Assembly (NCBI GenBank): GCA_028713995.1
Contig: JAQTNF010000005.1
Coordinates: 1-64,000 of the forward strand
Direction of reading: 5' to 3'
From: Deltaproteobacteria bacterium
Lineage (GTDB): Bacteria > Myxococcota_A > Polyangia > JAAYKL01
Length of the DNA: 64,000 nucleotides
The notes under the pieces are model-generated. The model saw nothing but the letters and a program-made list of their open reading frames with translations. It was not told where the DNA came from and searched no databases. The stretch's first letter is position 1. Every line of letters starts with the position of its first letter. Positions 18,814 to 26,670 of the stretch are shown here, in pieces. The translations under genes and the position numbers were made by a program.

Positions 18814-19140
18814 CTACTGGGCGATCGTGGACTTGCCGGGCTGATCCTCGTCGACCTTGCGCAGGAGATCAGAAGAGTCCTTCTTGATGTCGCGCAGCGC
18901 GCCTTCCATGCGCGCCATGGCGCGGCGCAGGTCATCCACGTCTTCCTGGGTGGCCAAGTTGAAGAGGGCCACGACCCGTTCTTTCTGCGCCTCGAGCACA
19001 CCGGAGAGCTTTGCGGGCGCGCCGATGGCCAGCTCCATGAGCTTGCCGGCCTTCTCGCTCTCGAGGATCTTGGCCACAGCCGGGGACGACAGAAGCGCCA
19101 TCCCCTTGCTGATCACCTTGTCTTTAATGGATTCCAGCAT
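18814..19140 (-). CDS. small phasin-like helical protein
   Basis: MLESIKDKVISKGMALLSS...VALFNLATQEDVDDLRRAMARMEGAL; C-terminal DLRRAM helix typical of PHA-granule/phasin-like families. Confidence 0.55.
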   Translation of the reverse strand: MLESIKDKVISKGMALLSSPAVAKILESEKAGKLMELAIGAPAKLSGVLEAQKERVVALFNLATQEDVDDLRRAMARMEGALRDIKKDSSDLLRKVDEDQPGKSTIAQ

Positions 19141-19183
19141 CGTCTCCTCCTCGCCTCGCCGTGGGTCCGGCGCGGGCCTGCAA

Positions 19184-19212
19184 TAGATAGGGTCCGGACT
19201 CCCGGTTGTCAA
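19184..19212 (-). promoter_or_regulatory. promoter TTGACA-N17-TATCTA
   Basis: -35 at 19207-19212, -10 at 19184-19189, upstream of the 19140 start. Confidence 0.5.
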
Positions 19213-19234
19213 CAGGTGGCTCGGCCCCCAAGCT

Positions 19235-20491
19235 TCAGATTGCTTGGCCAACGAAACACTGGGAATTGGCCGGCGCGGGCAGCTCGATCTCGGTGATTGG
19301 GGAACGACTTGCCGTGTCGAACACCCGCAGCGTCTCCGCGTCTGCGGTCCGGTCCGCCAGGAAGACCTTGTCCCCGCCCGGGGTCGCGGCCAGGTGCCAC
19401 AGGGAGTCGGCTGCAGCCTCGTGCACCACCGTCACGGACGGCGGATCCGCAGCCAGGTCGATATCCACAAGAGCATCCGAGGCGCCGTCGCCCGTGTCCG
19501 GACGGTTCACGACCGCCCACAGCCGATCGTCCGCGACGAAGGTCCATGAGAAGATGTTCCCGCTGGCCTCGGTCTCGGTCACGAGCGGGCCGAGATCCTG
19601 TCCGCTCGCGAGGTCCACGGCGTCAATCGCGCCGTCGTCGTAGCCTCCGGCCCAGCTCGAATCCCCGCTGGCATTGAAAAGCAGACGCGCGCCGCGAACC
19701 ACGAGCGCGTTGTCGAAGATGTGCGTGCCCTCCACCTCGATGCCTTGCACGCCGTTCAAGCCGTCGTCCATATCGACGAGACTCCCGTTCACCGGATCGT
19801 AGACCGCAATCGTGGCGAACGGTGTGGCCTTGTACTCCTTCTCGTGGCCGAGACCGACGAAGAGCCGGTCCCCGGCGATTGCGACCGGCCCGGGATCCGG
19901 GTTGCCGTCGTCGTCCTTGCCCGCGGCGAAGGCGGTCAGATCGATGGTCTCGGCAAGGCCGTAGGGCTCGGTGGTGGTGTCGACCCGGTCGAGCATGCCG
20001 GAGCCGAAAGCGGTCACATAGACGTGGGTGCCGTACATGACCGCGCCGTGCAGGTTGGCGTAGAGCCCGAGCGCGAGCTCGCCTTGCACCGCGAGGTCCG
20101 GCCCGGCGAGGTGCACGAGGCGATTCTCGGTCGCGTCGGGCGGTGTCGGGAAGTAGCGGTCGAGCACGAACGCGTTCTCCCCCTGGCAGCGCACGACCGC
20201 GTCCGTGCCGGTCGCCACGCCGAGGTCTGTCACCTCGTACGTTTCCGGATCCACGGCGTAGACGCCACCGCCGGTCCCGCTCCAGTCCGCAGCGGCCACG
20301 ACCAAGGTGATCCGGTCGTCGCCCGTGTCCGTGTCCCCGCCGTCCCCGCCGCCGTCCGCGCCCACGTCTGTTTCGGTGTCCGTGCCGGCCGCGTCCGCCT
20401 CGGAGTTGGCGTCATCGCCACTTCCGCAGCCGAGCGGGCCGCCGACCGCGCATGCGGCTGCAAGCAGCGCTCCCCAGTGTCTCTGTGTCAT
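19235..20491 (-). CDS. predicted lipoprotein with Thr/Asp-rich linker and YVTN-like beta-propeller; candidate cobalamin-binding surface protein
   Basis: MTQRHWGALLAAACAVGGPLGCGSGDD leader; repeated VYAVDPETYEV, IAVYDPVNGSLV, AIDAVDLASGQDL, LRVFDTASRSPI; downstream of a cobalamin riboswitch. Confidence 0.7.
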   Translation of the reverse strand: MTQRHWGALLAAACAVGGPLGCGSGDDANSEADAAGTDTETDVGADGGGDGGDTDTGDDRITLVVAAADWSGTGGGVYAVDPETYEVTDLGVATGTDAVVRCQGENAFVLDRYFPTPPDATENRLVHLAGPDLAVQGELALGLYANLHGAVMYGTHVYVTAFGSGMLDRVDTTTEPYGLAETIDLTAFAAGKDDDGNPDPGPVAIAGDRLFVGLGHEKEYKATPFATIAVYDPVNGSLVDMDDGLNGVQGIEVEGTHIFDNALVVRGARLLFNASGDSSWAGGYDDGAIDAVDLASGQDLGPLVTETEASGNIFSWTFVADDRLWAVVNRPDTGDGASDALVDIDLAADPPSVTVVHEAAADSLWHLAATPGGDKVFLADRTADAETLRVFDTASRSPITEIELPAPANSQCFVGQAI

Positions 20492-20639
20492 GTCGTTCCT
20501 CGGTGGTTCCCTGTGGGGGTTGTCCGCCTCCCCTCCCGGGAGGGCGGGCGCCCGTTCCTCGAGACCCACGAGGCCAAGGTCCGTGCGCGCGCGCGCCAGG
20601 GAACCGTGATTCCTTGCACCCCGAAGGTCTGAGGTGCCG

Positions 20640-20857
20640 CCGAGCAGGTCTCCTGGCTTCCGGATCGACCTACTCGCAGGACCTTCCCAGGCGGCGAACC
20701 TCCTTGCAAAGGAGATCCCTCGCGCCCAGTGGGCCACCCTGCTTTCGTTCCCGGTTACAGTGGCGGGGGCCGCGCCGGTGTTGCACCGGCTTCCCTGGAC
20801 GGGCTTTTTTCGCCCATCCGTGCCACGGCGGCAAAGCACGACTTGGAAAAGATCGAC
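20640..20857 (-). promoter_or_regulatory. cobalamin riboswitch
   Basis: Minus strand GGGAAGCCGGTGCAACACCGGCGCGGCCCCCGCCACTGTAACCGG and GGAAGCCAGGAGACCTGC core/B12-box elements. Confidence 0.95.
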
Positions 20858-20863
20858 TCCGAC

Positions 20864-20892
20864 CGTCTAGCAGAGCGCATCCGCAGGGTCAA
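20864..20892 (-). promoter_or_regulatory. promoter TTGACC-N17-TAGACG for the riboswitch transcript
   Basis: -35 at 20887-20892, -10 at 20864-20869; predicted start near the riboswitch 5' end. Confidence 0.5.
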
Positions 20893-20906
20893 TGTCGAAC
20901 GCCGAC

Positions 20907-21626
20907 TTAGAGCGGCGGGCGAACGTCCACGATGCCGTCCTCGTCTGACTCCGAGACCAGCACGTCCGTCTGGTCCGCGAGCGCCGCCTCGAGCTCCGCG
21001 TGGATGTGATCGAAGCACACGTTGTTGCGGTACAGGTAATGGATGGCCGCGGATGTGGTGAACGCCACGCCGATGTAGTCGGTCTCGTCGGTCATGCTCA
21101 CGACCTGACCGTCGAATGTGCTCAGCATGTTGAGGATGAGGCGCGTGTCGGAATCGATGCGCAGGTACACTGGCTGGTTATAGTCGATCGAAAACTGGAG
21201 CATGTCGTGCCAGACTTGGCCGGCGGGCGTGCTCGCGTCGAAGGTCACTGGCTCCGCGCTCGCGAAGGTCACGGTCTCGATGTTCTGCACCGGCGCCGAA
21301 ATGGCTGTCACGATGTCGAGCACCATGGCGTCGGGCGCGTCGACGAGACAGTCCTCCGACCCGGTGCTCGTGTCCGTGTCCCCGTCGGAATCCGTGTCCA
21401 TGTCCGTATCAGCATCCGTGTCCGCATCAGCATCCGTGTCCGCGTCCGCGCCGCTGTCCGAGCTCGCGTCGGTACCAGTATCGGTCCCACTAGCGGTCTC
21501 GCTGTCGGTCTCCTGGTCCGTCCCTGTGCCAGTGTCGTCCTTGTTGCCTGAGCTGCTCTCGCCGCATGCCGTGAGCAGGAACCCGCACAGCAGCGCCACG
21601 CCAACTTTCGACATCGTCGTGTCCAT
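20907..21626 (-). CDS. lipoprotein with Thr/Ser/Ala-Asp repeat linker
   Basis: GFLLTAC lipobox; DTDSDGDTD... linker; globular C-terminus. Confidence 0.65.
   Translation of the reverse strand: MDTTMSKVGVALLCGFLLTACGESSSGNKDDTGTGTDQETDSETASGTDTGTDASSDSGADADTDADADTDADTDMDTDSDGDTDTSTGSEDCLVDAPDAMVLDIVTAISAPVQNIETVTFASAEPVTFDASTPAGQVWHDMLQFSIDYNQPVYLRIDSDTRLILNMLSTFDGQVVSMTDETDYIGVAFTTSAAIHYLYRNNVCFDHIHAELEAALADQTDVLVSESDEDGIVDVRPPL
21360..21460. repeat. short GTCCGNGTC-type repeats encoding an Asp-rich linker
   Basis: Iterated gtccgcatcagcatcc / gtccgtgtcc units. Confidence 0.55.
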
Positions 21627-21646
21627 GCATTCACCTCCCGTTTCTC

Positions 21647-24436
21647 TTACTTCGCAATCTTCCACTGGTGATCAAAGAACCCCGCGGCCAGTACCGGCCG
21701 CCCGTCGAGGGCGAGGCCTCCCTTTCGTCCCCACGATGACGCATCGAACACCACGTAGTCCGGCAGGAGCCCAGGTAGGTGCTCGGCGTAATACAGGGCG
21801 CGCGCGCTCGCGCCGGTGTACACGAGCACGTAGCGCGAGGGCTCGAGCGGATTCGGATGGATGAACGCGGCTGCAACGGTCTCGCCGCTGTACATCGTGT
21901 CGCCCGCGATCACGGCACCGAGCTTCGCGTGGACGGGGAGCGCATCGTTCATGGACGCGAGGAGCCGGTTGCCGCGGGGCGTGCCGATGATCACGAGCGA
22001 GCTCGCCTTCATATCCTCGGCCGTGATTTCGGTGTCGGCCTTGACGGGCCAGTGAACGAACGTCCCGTTGCCGGGGTTGGACATGGAAAGCGCGATGCGC
22101 TTCGTGATGGCGCACTCGGTCTTGTCCGCGGTGCCGTATACGAAGACGAGCGGCTCGTAGAAGGCGTCCTCGATGGGACCGGACAAGCCTGGCCGCTTGC
22201 AAGCCTGCGCGCAGGGGATTGCCGGGCCGGCCAGCCACGCCTGCTTGTCCTTGTGGAGCGCGAAAGGCCCCGGCCCGTCGAGCGCGATCGGCGCCTGCCC
22301 GTCCACGGCGATCGAGAGCGCCATCGTGCCCTTGGCGAGCGCCTCGTCCCGCGCCACGGTGAGCGCGGCCACGTTCTCGGTGGTCGCTTTCAAGGCGCCG
22401 GATCTCTCCCACACGGCGTCGATCTTGGCCCATGCGCCGTACTCGGCCACGTCGTCGATGGAGAGCCAGCGCGAAGTCCTGTAGCGCAGGTTGGCGGTCA
22501 GAAACGTCACGTGGCGCGGGTGCATGTCGCGCCGGTACTTGCGGAAATGCTCGAAGATGCGCCCTCCCTTGTAGGCCTCGTCCCACACGTTGTGGCCCAG
22601 GTCCGGCGTCTCGAAAGTCACGTCGTAGCCGAGCTGCTTGTAGCGATCGACGAGCACGCTCGACGTACGCGGCTGGTCCTTTGTCCCGTGCACGAGGTAG
22701 AGCGGCAGGTGGCGCCCGTTCTCGGCCCACGAGGTGTTGGAGCGCGCGCTGGCCATGAGCTTCTCCCACGGCAGGAGCGTGACGCCCGCGAGGGAGCTGC
22801 TCGCGAGCACGCTGTGGTACCCGCACAGGGGTACCGCCGTGGCGAACATGTCCGGGTAGTGCAGCGGGATGGAAGCCGCGCCGATGCCGCCCATGGACGC
22901 GCCTGTCATGTAAACGCGGTCGGGGTCGATGCGGTAGCGCTCCATGACGCGCGCCACGGCTTCGAGCACGTCCACCTCTCCGAACGTGCGGTACCATGAG
23001 TTGCCGAACGCCTCGGGCGCGAGCACGAAGAACGGCTGGTCGTTCATGGGCTTGGGCGCCCGCTCGCGCGAGATCTTGGTTTCGCCCGGCACGTCGGCCA
23101 CGCCGAACACGGACTGAATCATGGAGATGGGCAGCCCGTTCATACCGTGCAAGGCCACGATCAATCCGAAGCGCCGCTCCTTCTGCTCGCGCCAGGCGCG
23201 GGGCACGTAGAGCGCGTAGTAGCGGTAGGAGCCGTCGATGGCGGAGCGGTAGCCGCGGCGCTGGATCTCCCCGCGCCTTCCGGCGAATGGATCACGCCCT
23301 GCGGCGAGCTCCTTGGCCATCTTCGCTGCGAGCCCGATCTCGCTGCCGAGGTAACGGGTGTCCTCGTCTCCCGCGCGCACCAGAGAGGTGAGGGTGTCCA
23401 CGCGCGCCGCGACGCTCTCCACGCTCGTGCGCGGCACATCCGCGAGCCGCGCAGCCGAACCCATGTCCGCGCTCGCTGTGGCCAGAGCCTTCACGTCGCC
23501 CATGCGCATGGCCACACGCGCGCTCCACCTGGCGCCGCCCGCTTCGATCTCGACGACCTTGGGGATCGTCCCGTCGTTCCACCCGAGAACCGTGAGCCGC
23601 GCGGTGGCCGACCCGGCTGCGGTGAGATCGATGGTCGCGCTCCTTGTCTTGTCGGGCCCGCCGTCGGCCGAGACGGTCGCTGCGATGCTGCCCAGCACGG
23701 GCGCGCCGCCCGGGAAGTCGAGGATCACCGCCGCGGACGCCGCTGCCTTGTCGAGATCGACGCTGCGTTCGAGGCGCAAGGATCCCGTCCGTCCGACGAG
23801 CGTTGCGGGCGATTCGCCCAAGCCCGGCAGCACCACGGTCAGATCGGCCGGCCGGCCGAACGCCTCATCCATGAGGCGCAGGAAGACGCGGAAGGGTCCG
23901 GGTGACGGGTGCTTTGTGGCGATGACGAGCAGGTTGTCGCCGGCCACGAGGTCGAGCGCGAAGAGATCTGTGTCTTTGACCGCGCGCCTGTCCGTATCCG
24001 TGCGAAACGCTTCCTTTCCGGACAGCCATGCGCGCAGCGGGCCGTCGCTCCCGGTCGCGGCCCACAACCGTCTCGCGCGCGGCGTCCGCAGGAGCGCCGC
24101 CAGATAGGCCGTGCCGGTCTTCTTCCTATCGAGGCTCGCACCCTCTTCACTGGACGCGTTCCACGTCCACCGATCGCTGAGCGTCCTTGCTCCGCTTCTC
24201 GGGAGGGCCTCGGGCGCCCACAACACCGCCGGCATGGTGGCGTCGCTCGGCTCGTTTGCGAGCGGACCGAGCACGAGCCACGTCGACACGAACCCGTCGG
24301 GTCCGGGCGTGAACACTGTCTCTGTTGCAGGATTCTGCGCGCTCCCGTCATCGATCGCGGCGGCTCCGGGGCCCGCGAAGACGGCCGCGACGGCCACGGC
24401 CAGGGCTGCGGCTCGCGTCGAGCGCGGTCGGCGCAT
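21647..24436 (-). CDS. secreted PHB-depolymerase/prolyl-oligopeptidase-type alpha/beta hydrolase
   Basis: LIVALHGMNG, VYMTGASMGGIGA catalytic-Ser motif, VHGTKDQ; N-terminal signal peptide. Confidence 0.75.
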   Translation of the reverse strand: MRRPRSTRAAALAVAVAAVFAGPGAAAIDDGSAQNPATETVFTPGPDGFVSTWLVLGPLANEPSDATMPAVLWAPEALPRSGARTLSDRWTWNASSEEGASLDRKKTGTAYLAALLRTPRARRLWAATGSDGPLRAWLSGKEAFRTDTDRRAVKDTDLFALDLVAGDNLLVIATKHPSPGPFRVFLRLMDEAFGRPADLTVVLPGLGESPATLVGRTGSLRLERSVDLDKAAASAAVILDFPGGAPVLGSIAATVSADGGPDKTRSATIDLTAAGSATARLTVLGWNDGTIPKVVEIEAGGARWSARVAMRMGDVKALATASADMGSAARLADVPRTSVESVAARVDTLTSLVRAGDEDTRYLGSEIGLAAKMAKELAAGRDPFAGRRGEIQRRGYRSAIDGSYRYYALYVPRAWREQKERRFGLIVALHGMNGLPISMIQSVFGVADVPGETKISRERAPKPMNDQPFFVLAPEAFGNSWYRTFGEVDVLEAVARVMERYRIDPDRVYMTGASMGGIGAASIPLHYPDMFATAVPLCGYHSVLASSSLAGVTLLPWEKLMASARSNTSWAENGRHLPLYLVHGTKDQPRTSSVLVDRYKQLGYDVTFETPDLGHNVWDEAYKGGRIFEHFRKYRRDMHPRHVTFLTANLRYRTSRWLSIDDVAEYGAWAKIDAVWERSGALKATTENVAALTVARDEALAKGTMALSIAVDGQAPIALDGPGPFALHKDKQAWLAGPAIPCAQACKRPGLSGPIEDAFYEPLVFVYGTADKTECAITKRIALSMSNPGNGTFVHWPVKADTEITAEDMKASSLVIIGTPRGNRLLASMNDALPVHAKLGAVIAGDTMYSGETVAAAFIHPNPLEPSRYVLVYTGASARALYYAEHLPGLLPDYVVFDASSWGRKGGLALDGRPVLAAGFFDHQWKIAK

Positions 24437-24444
24437 GGGCGTCC

Positions 24445-24882
24445 TCAGCGCCGGTTGCAGGCCATCACCCGTTCACCGGCCTCGAACAGGATGTGGGCCT
24501 TGCTCGGATCGTTGACCGCGGTCACAACGCCGAGGCCGAAACTCGGGTGCGTGACCAGGTCGCCGACGCCGAGGGTGAGAGAGACCGCGTACTTCATGGC
24601 CTGGGTGAGATCCCGATCCTCGAGCAGGCGGCGCAGGGTGTCGGCGGCGCCCTTGCCGGATTCCACGTGCCGCTTTCTGGCCGCGGCGCGCCTGCGCTCC
24701 GCAGTCTCCTTGAGCTTTGCCTTGGTCTTCGCGCGCGGGACCCGGAAAGGTCCCTCGCCTTTGCATCTCTCGCAGCGAACGAGCCTGATCTGGAGGCCTT
24801 CCATCTCGATGATGGTATGGCCGCCGTCAGCCTTGCACTTCATGCAGTAGCCTTCGATGGTGGTTCCTGGAACGTACGGCAC
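24445..24882 (-). CDS. small protein with two CxxC motifs and a CarD/CdnL-like C-terminal segment
   Basis: YCMKCKADGGHT...LVRCERCKGEG; C-terminal LGVGDLVTHPSFGLGVVTAV; GTG at 24882 after GAAGGAG. Confidence 0.6.
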   Translation of the reverse strand: MPYVPGTTIEGYCMKCKADGGHTIIEMEGLQIRLVRCERCKGEGPFRVPRAKTKAKLKETAERRRAAARKRHVESGKGAADTLRRLLEDRDLTQAMKYAVSLTLGVGDLVTHPSFGLGVVTAVNDPSKAHILFEAGERVMACNRR

Positions 24883-24962
24883 GGTGTGCTCCTTCGCCCC
24901 TCGCGGGCGAGTATATCCCCATCCACGGTCCGAAACCACAAGTGCCGTGCTCGCCCCGCGCA

Positions 24963-25004
24963 CAAAAAAAAACCGCCGGCCCCGAGAAGGGACCGGCGGT
25001 TCAC
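24963..25004 (-). terminator. intrinsic terminator of the Cys-rich gene
   Basis: Minus strand AACCGCCGGTCCC-TTCTC-GGGGCCGGCGGTTTTTTTTT. Confidence 0.9.
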
Positions 25005-25026
25005 GATCAGAACCGGGGGCCGGACG

Positions 25027-26442
25027 TCAGCCGACCTTCAGCACCGCGAACAGAGAGAGCTGACCCTCGACGGTCGTCTTGGTGTCGCTCGCCACGGAGC
25101 CGAGGATCGTGACGGCGTCCTCGAACGCCGGAATCACGCAGGGCAGGAGCCCGGCCGGGATGTCGTAGGAGCCCAGATCCGCTTTGACCAGCGCCTTGAC
25201 CTGCCCCGTGATGGCCACGAGCGGGCACTCGATGCCGAGCTCGGCCGCGTAGTTGGCGTCGACCAGCGCGCGCATCTGGGCCATACCCTGGATGATGCCG
25301 ATCATCTTCAGGCGGAAGCCTTCCATCTTCGCCAGGAACTCGGCCTTGGCCTTCGCATCGGCCTCGAGGGACGCGTTCAGGTTGAACGCGATCTCGAGCG
25401 ACGGGGGCGTGCACTCGAGGCTCGCGGACGCCTGGGCCGACGCCTGGGCTTCGCACTTCGCGGAGGCATCGCAGTTCGCGCTGCACGAAGGCGGCGTGGC
25501 CTTGCCCTCGCACCCGCCGGAGCACTCGCCCGTGCACTCTGCATCGCACTTCGCCTCGCCCTTGCACTTCACGTCGGCAGTGGCCTCGACCTTGCACTCG
25601 CCCTTGCAGGAGCCCTCGCACTTGCCTTCGGGCGGCGTGGCTTCGCACTTGCCGTTGCAGGAGCCCTCGCATTTCGCGGCGCCCTGGATGTTGCACTTGG
25701 CGTCGCACTGACCATCGCACTTGCCGGTGCAGGCCACGCCGTCGACGTCGTTGCCGTCGCACTTGCCGGTGCAGTTCCCCTCGCAGGTGCCCGTGCACTG
25801 GACGCCCGCCTCGACCGTGCAGGTTCCGTTGCAGGAGCCGCTGCAAGCGACCGATGGACCTTCAACCTCGCAGGTGCCTTCGCAGGAGCCGCCGCACTTG
25901 CCGTCGACGTCCACGTCCACGCTGCACTCCATCTTGCCCGAGCAGCCGCCGGAGCAGCCGCCGGAGCATGAGCCCTCGCACTTCACTTTCACGCTGCCCG
26001 GATCGCACTTGGCGTCGCAGCCGCCCTTGGCCTCGCACTTGGCCTGGGCGTCGACTGCCACGCTGACGTTCGCGGAGCAGGCGGGAGCCTTGTACTGGAT
26101 GGTGAGCCCTCCATCGACGTTGGCAGCGATCTGCCCTTCGATCTCGGCCTTCACCGCGGCCACCAGGTCCGGCAGCTCCATCTCCGCCGCGCCCTCGATG
26201 TTGAACAGGGCGGCGAGCTCCTCGACCTGGGCCCTGAAGTTCCCCTTGATCGTCGCCGTCGCGGTGCCGAGCGTGCCGACGGCCTTGAAGAACCCGTCGA
26301 GCTGGGCATCGCCGGAGATCGTCGCGTCGCCGGTGGACACCTTGCCGCACGGCCCGCACGCCTCGGTGACGCTGTCGCACGTACCGCCGAAGCCGACGAC
26401 GGCAAGCACCATGATCACAAACAAAGCTTTCATCCTATTCAT
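25027..26442 (-). CDS. secreted cysteine-rich repeat protein (CxGxCxGxC type)
   Basis: Signal peptide MNRMKALFVIMVLAVVGFGGTC; repeats such as KCEGSCSGGCSGGC, TGTCEGNCTGKCDG; 38 Cys between CSANVS and LEC. Confidence 0.85.
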   Translation of the reverse strand: MNRMKALFVIMVLAVVGFGGTCDSVTEACGPCGKVSTGDATISGDAQLDGFFKAVGTLGTATATIKGNFRAQVEELAALFNIEGAAEMELPDLVAAVKAEIEGQIAANVDGGLTIQYKAPACSANVSVAVDAQAKCEAKGGCDAKCDPGSVKVKCEGSCSGGCSGGCSGKMECSVDVDVDGKCGGSCEGTCEVEGPSVACSGSCNGTCTVEAGVQCTGTCEGNCTGKCDGNDVDGVACTGKCDGQCDAKCNIQGAAKCEGSCNGKCEATPPEGKCEGSCKGECKVEATADVKCKGEAKCDAECTGECSGGCEGKATPPSCSANCDASAKCEAQASAQASASLECTPPSLEIAFNLNASLEADAKAKAEFLAKMEGFRLKMIGIIQGMAQMRALVDANYAAELGIECPLVAITGQVKALVKADLGSYDIPAGLLPCVIPAFEDAVTILGSVASDTKTTVEGQLSLFAVLKVG

Positions 26443-26538
26443 GTCCGCTCTCCTTTTTCCCCTCCCTCGAAGGGTTGGTGTCCGAGTTTTTCCCCGGAAC
26501 CGTTTTGTTTGGCTGCGTCTTGCTCTACCGTTTTATTG

Positions 26539-26580
26539 AAAAGTTTGAACTTTTATACCTCTCATTAAAGACGGCTTCAA
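26539..26580 (-). promoter_or_regulatory. promoter TTGAAG-N17-TATAAA with overlapping inverted repeat
   Basis: -35 at 26575-26580, -10 at 26552-26557; AAAAGTT-TG-AACTTTT at 26539-26554. Confidence 0.6.
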
Positions 26581-26670
26581 GTATGAATAATAAGCCGTGT
26601 GTTAGCCGCACCCCATTCGACGAGCAATTCGCCGAGGTTATTCAAGGCCCGCGGGATAAGAAAAACCTTG

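Noticed and set aside
24325-25971. 548-aa plus-strand ORF over the Cys-rich gene
   Set aside because: Complementary frame of the repeat region; the minus strand has signal peptide, promoter and terminator.
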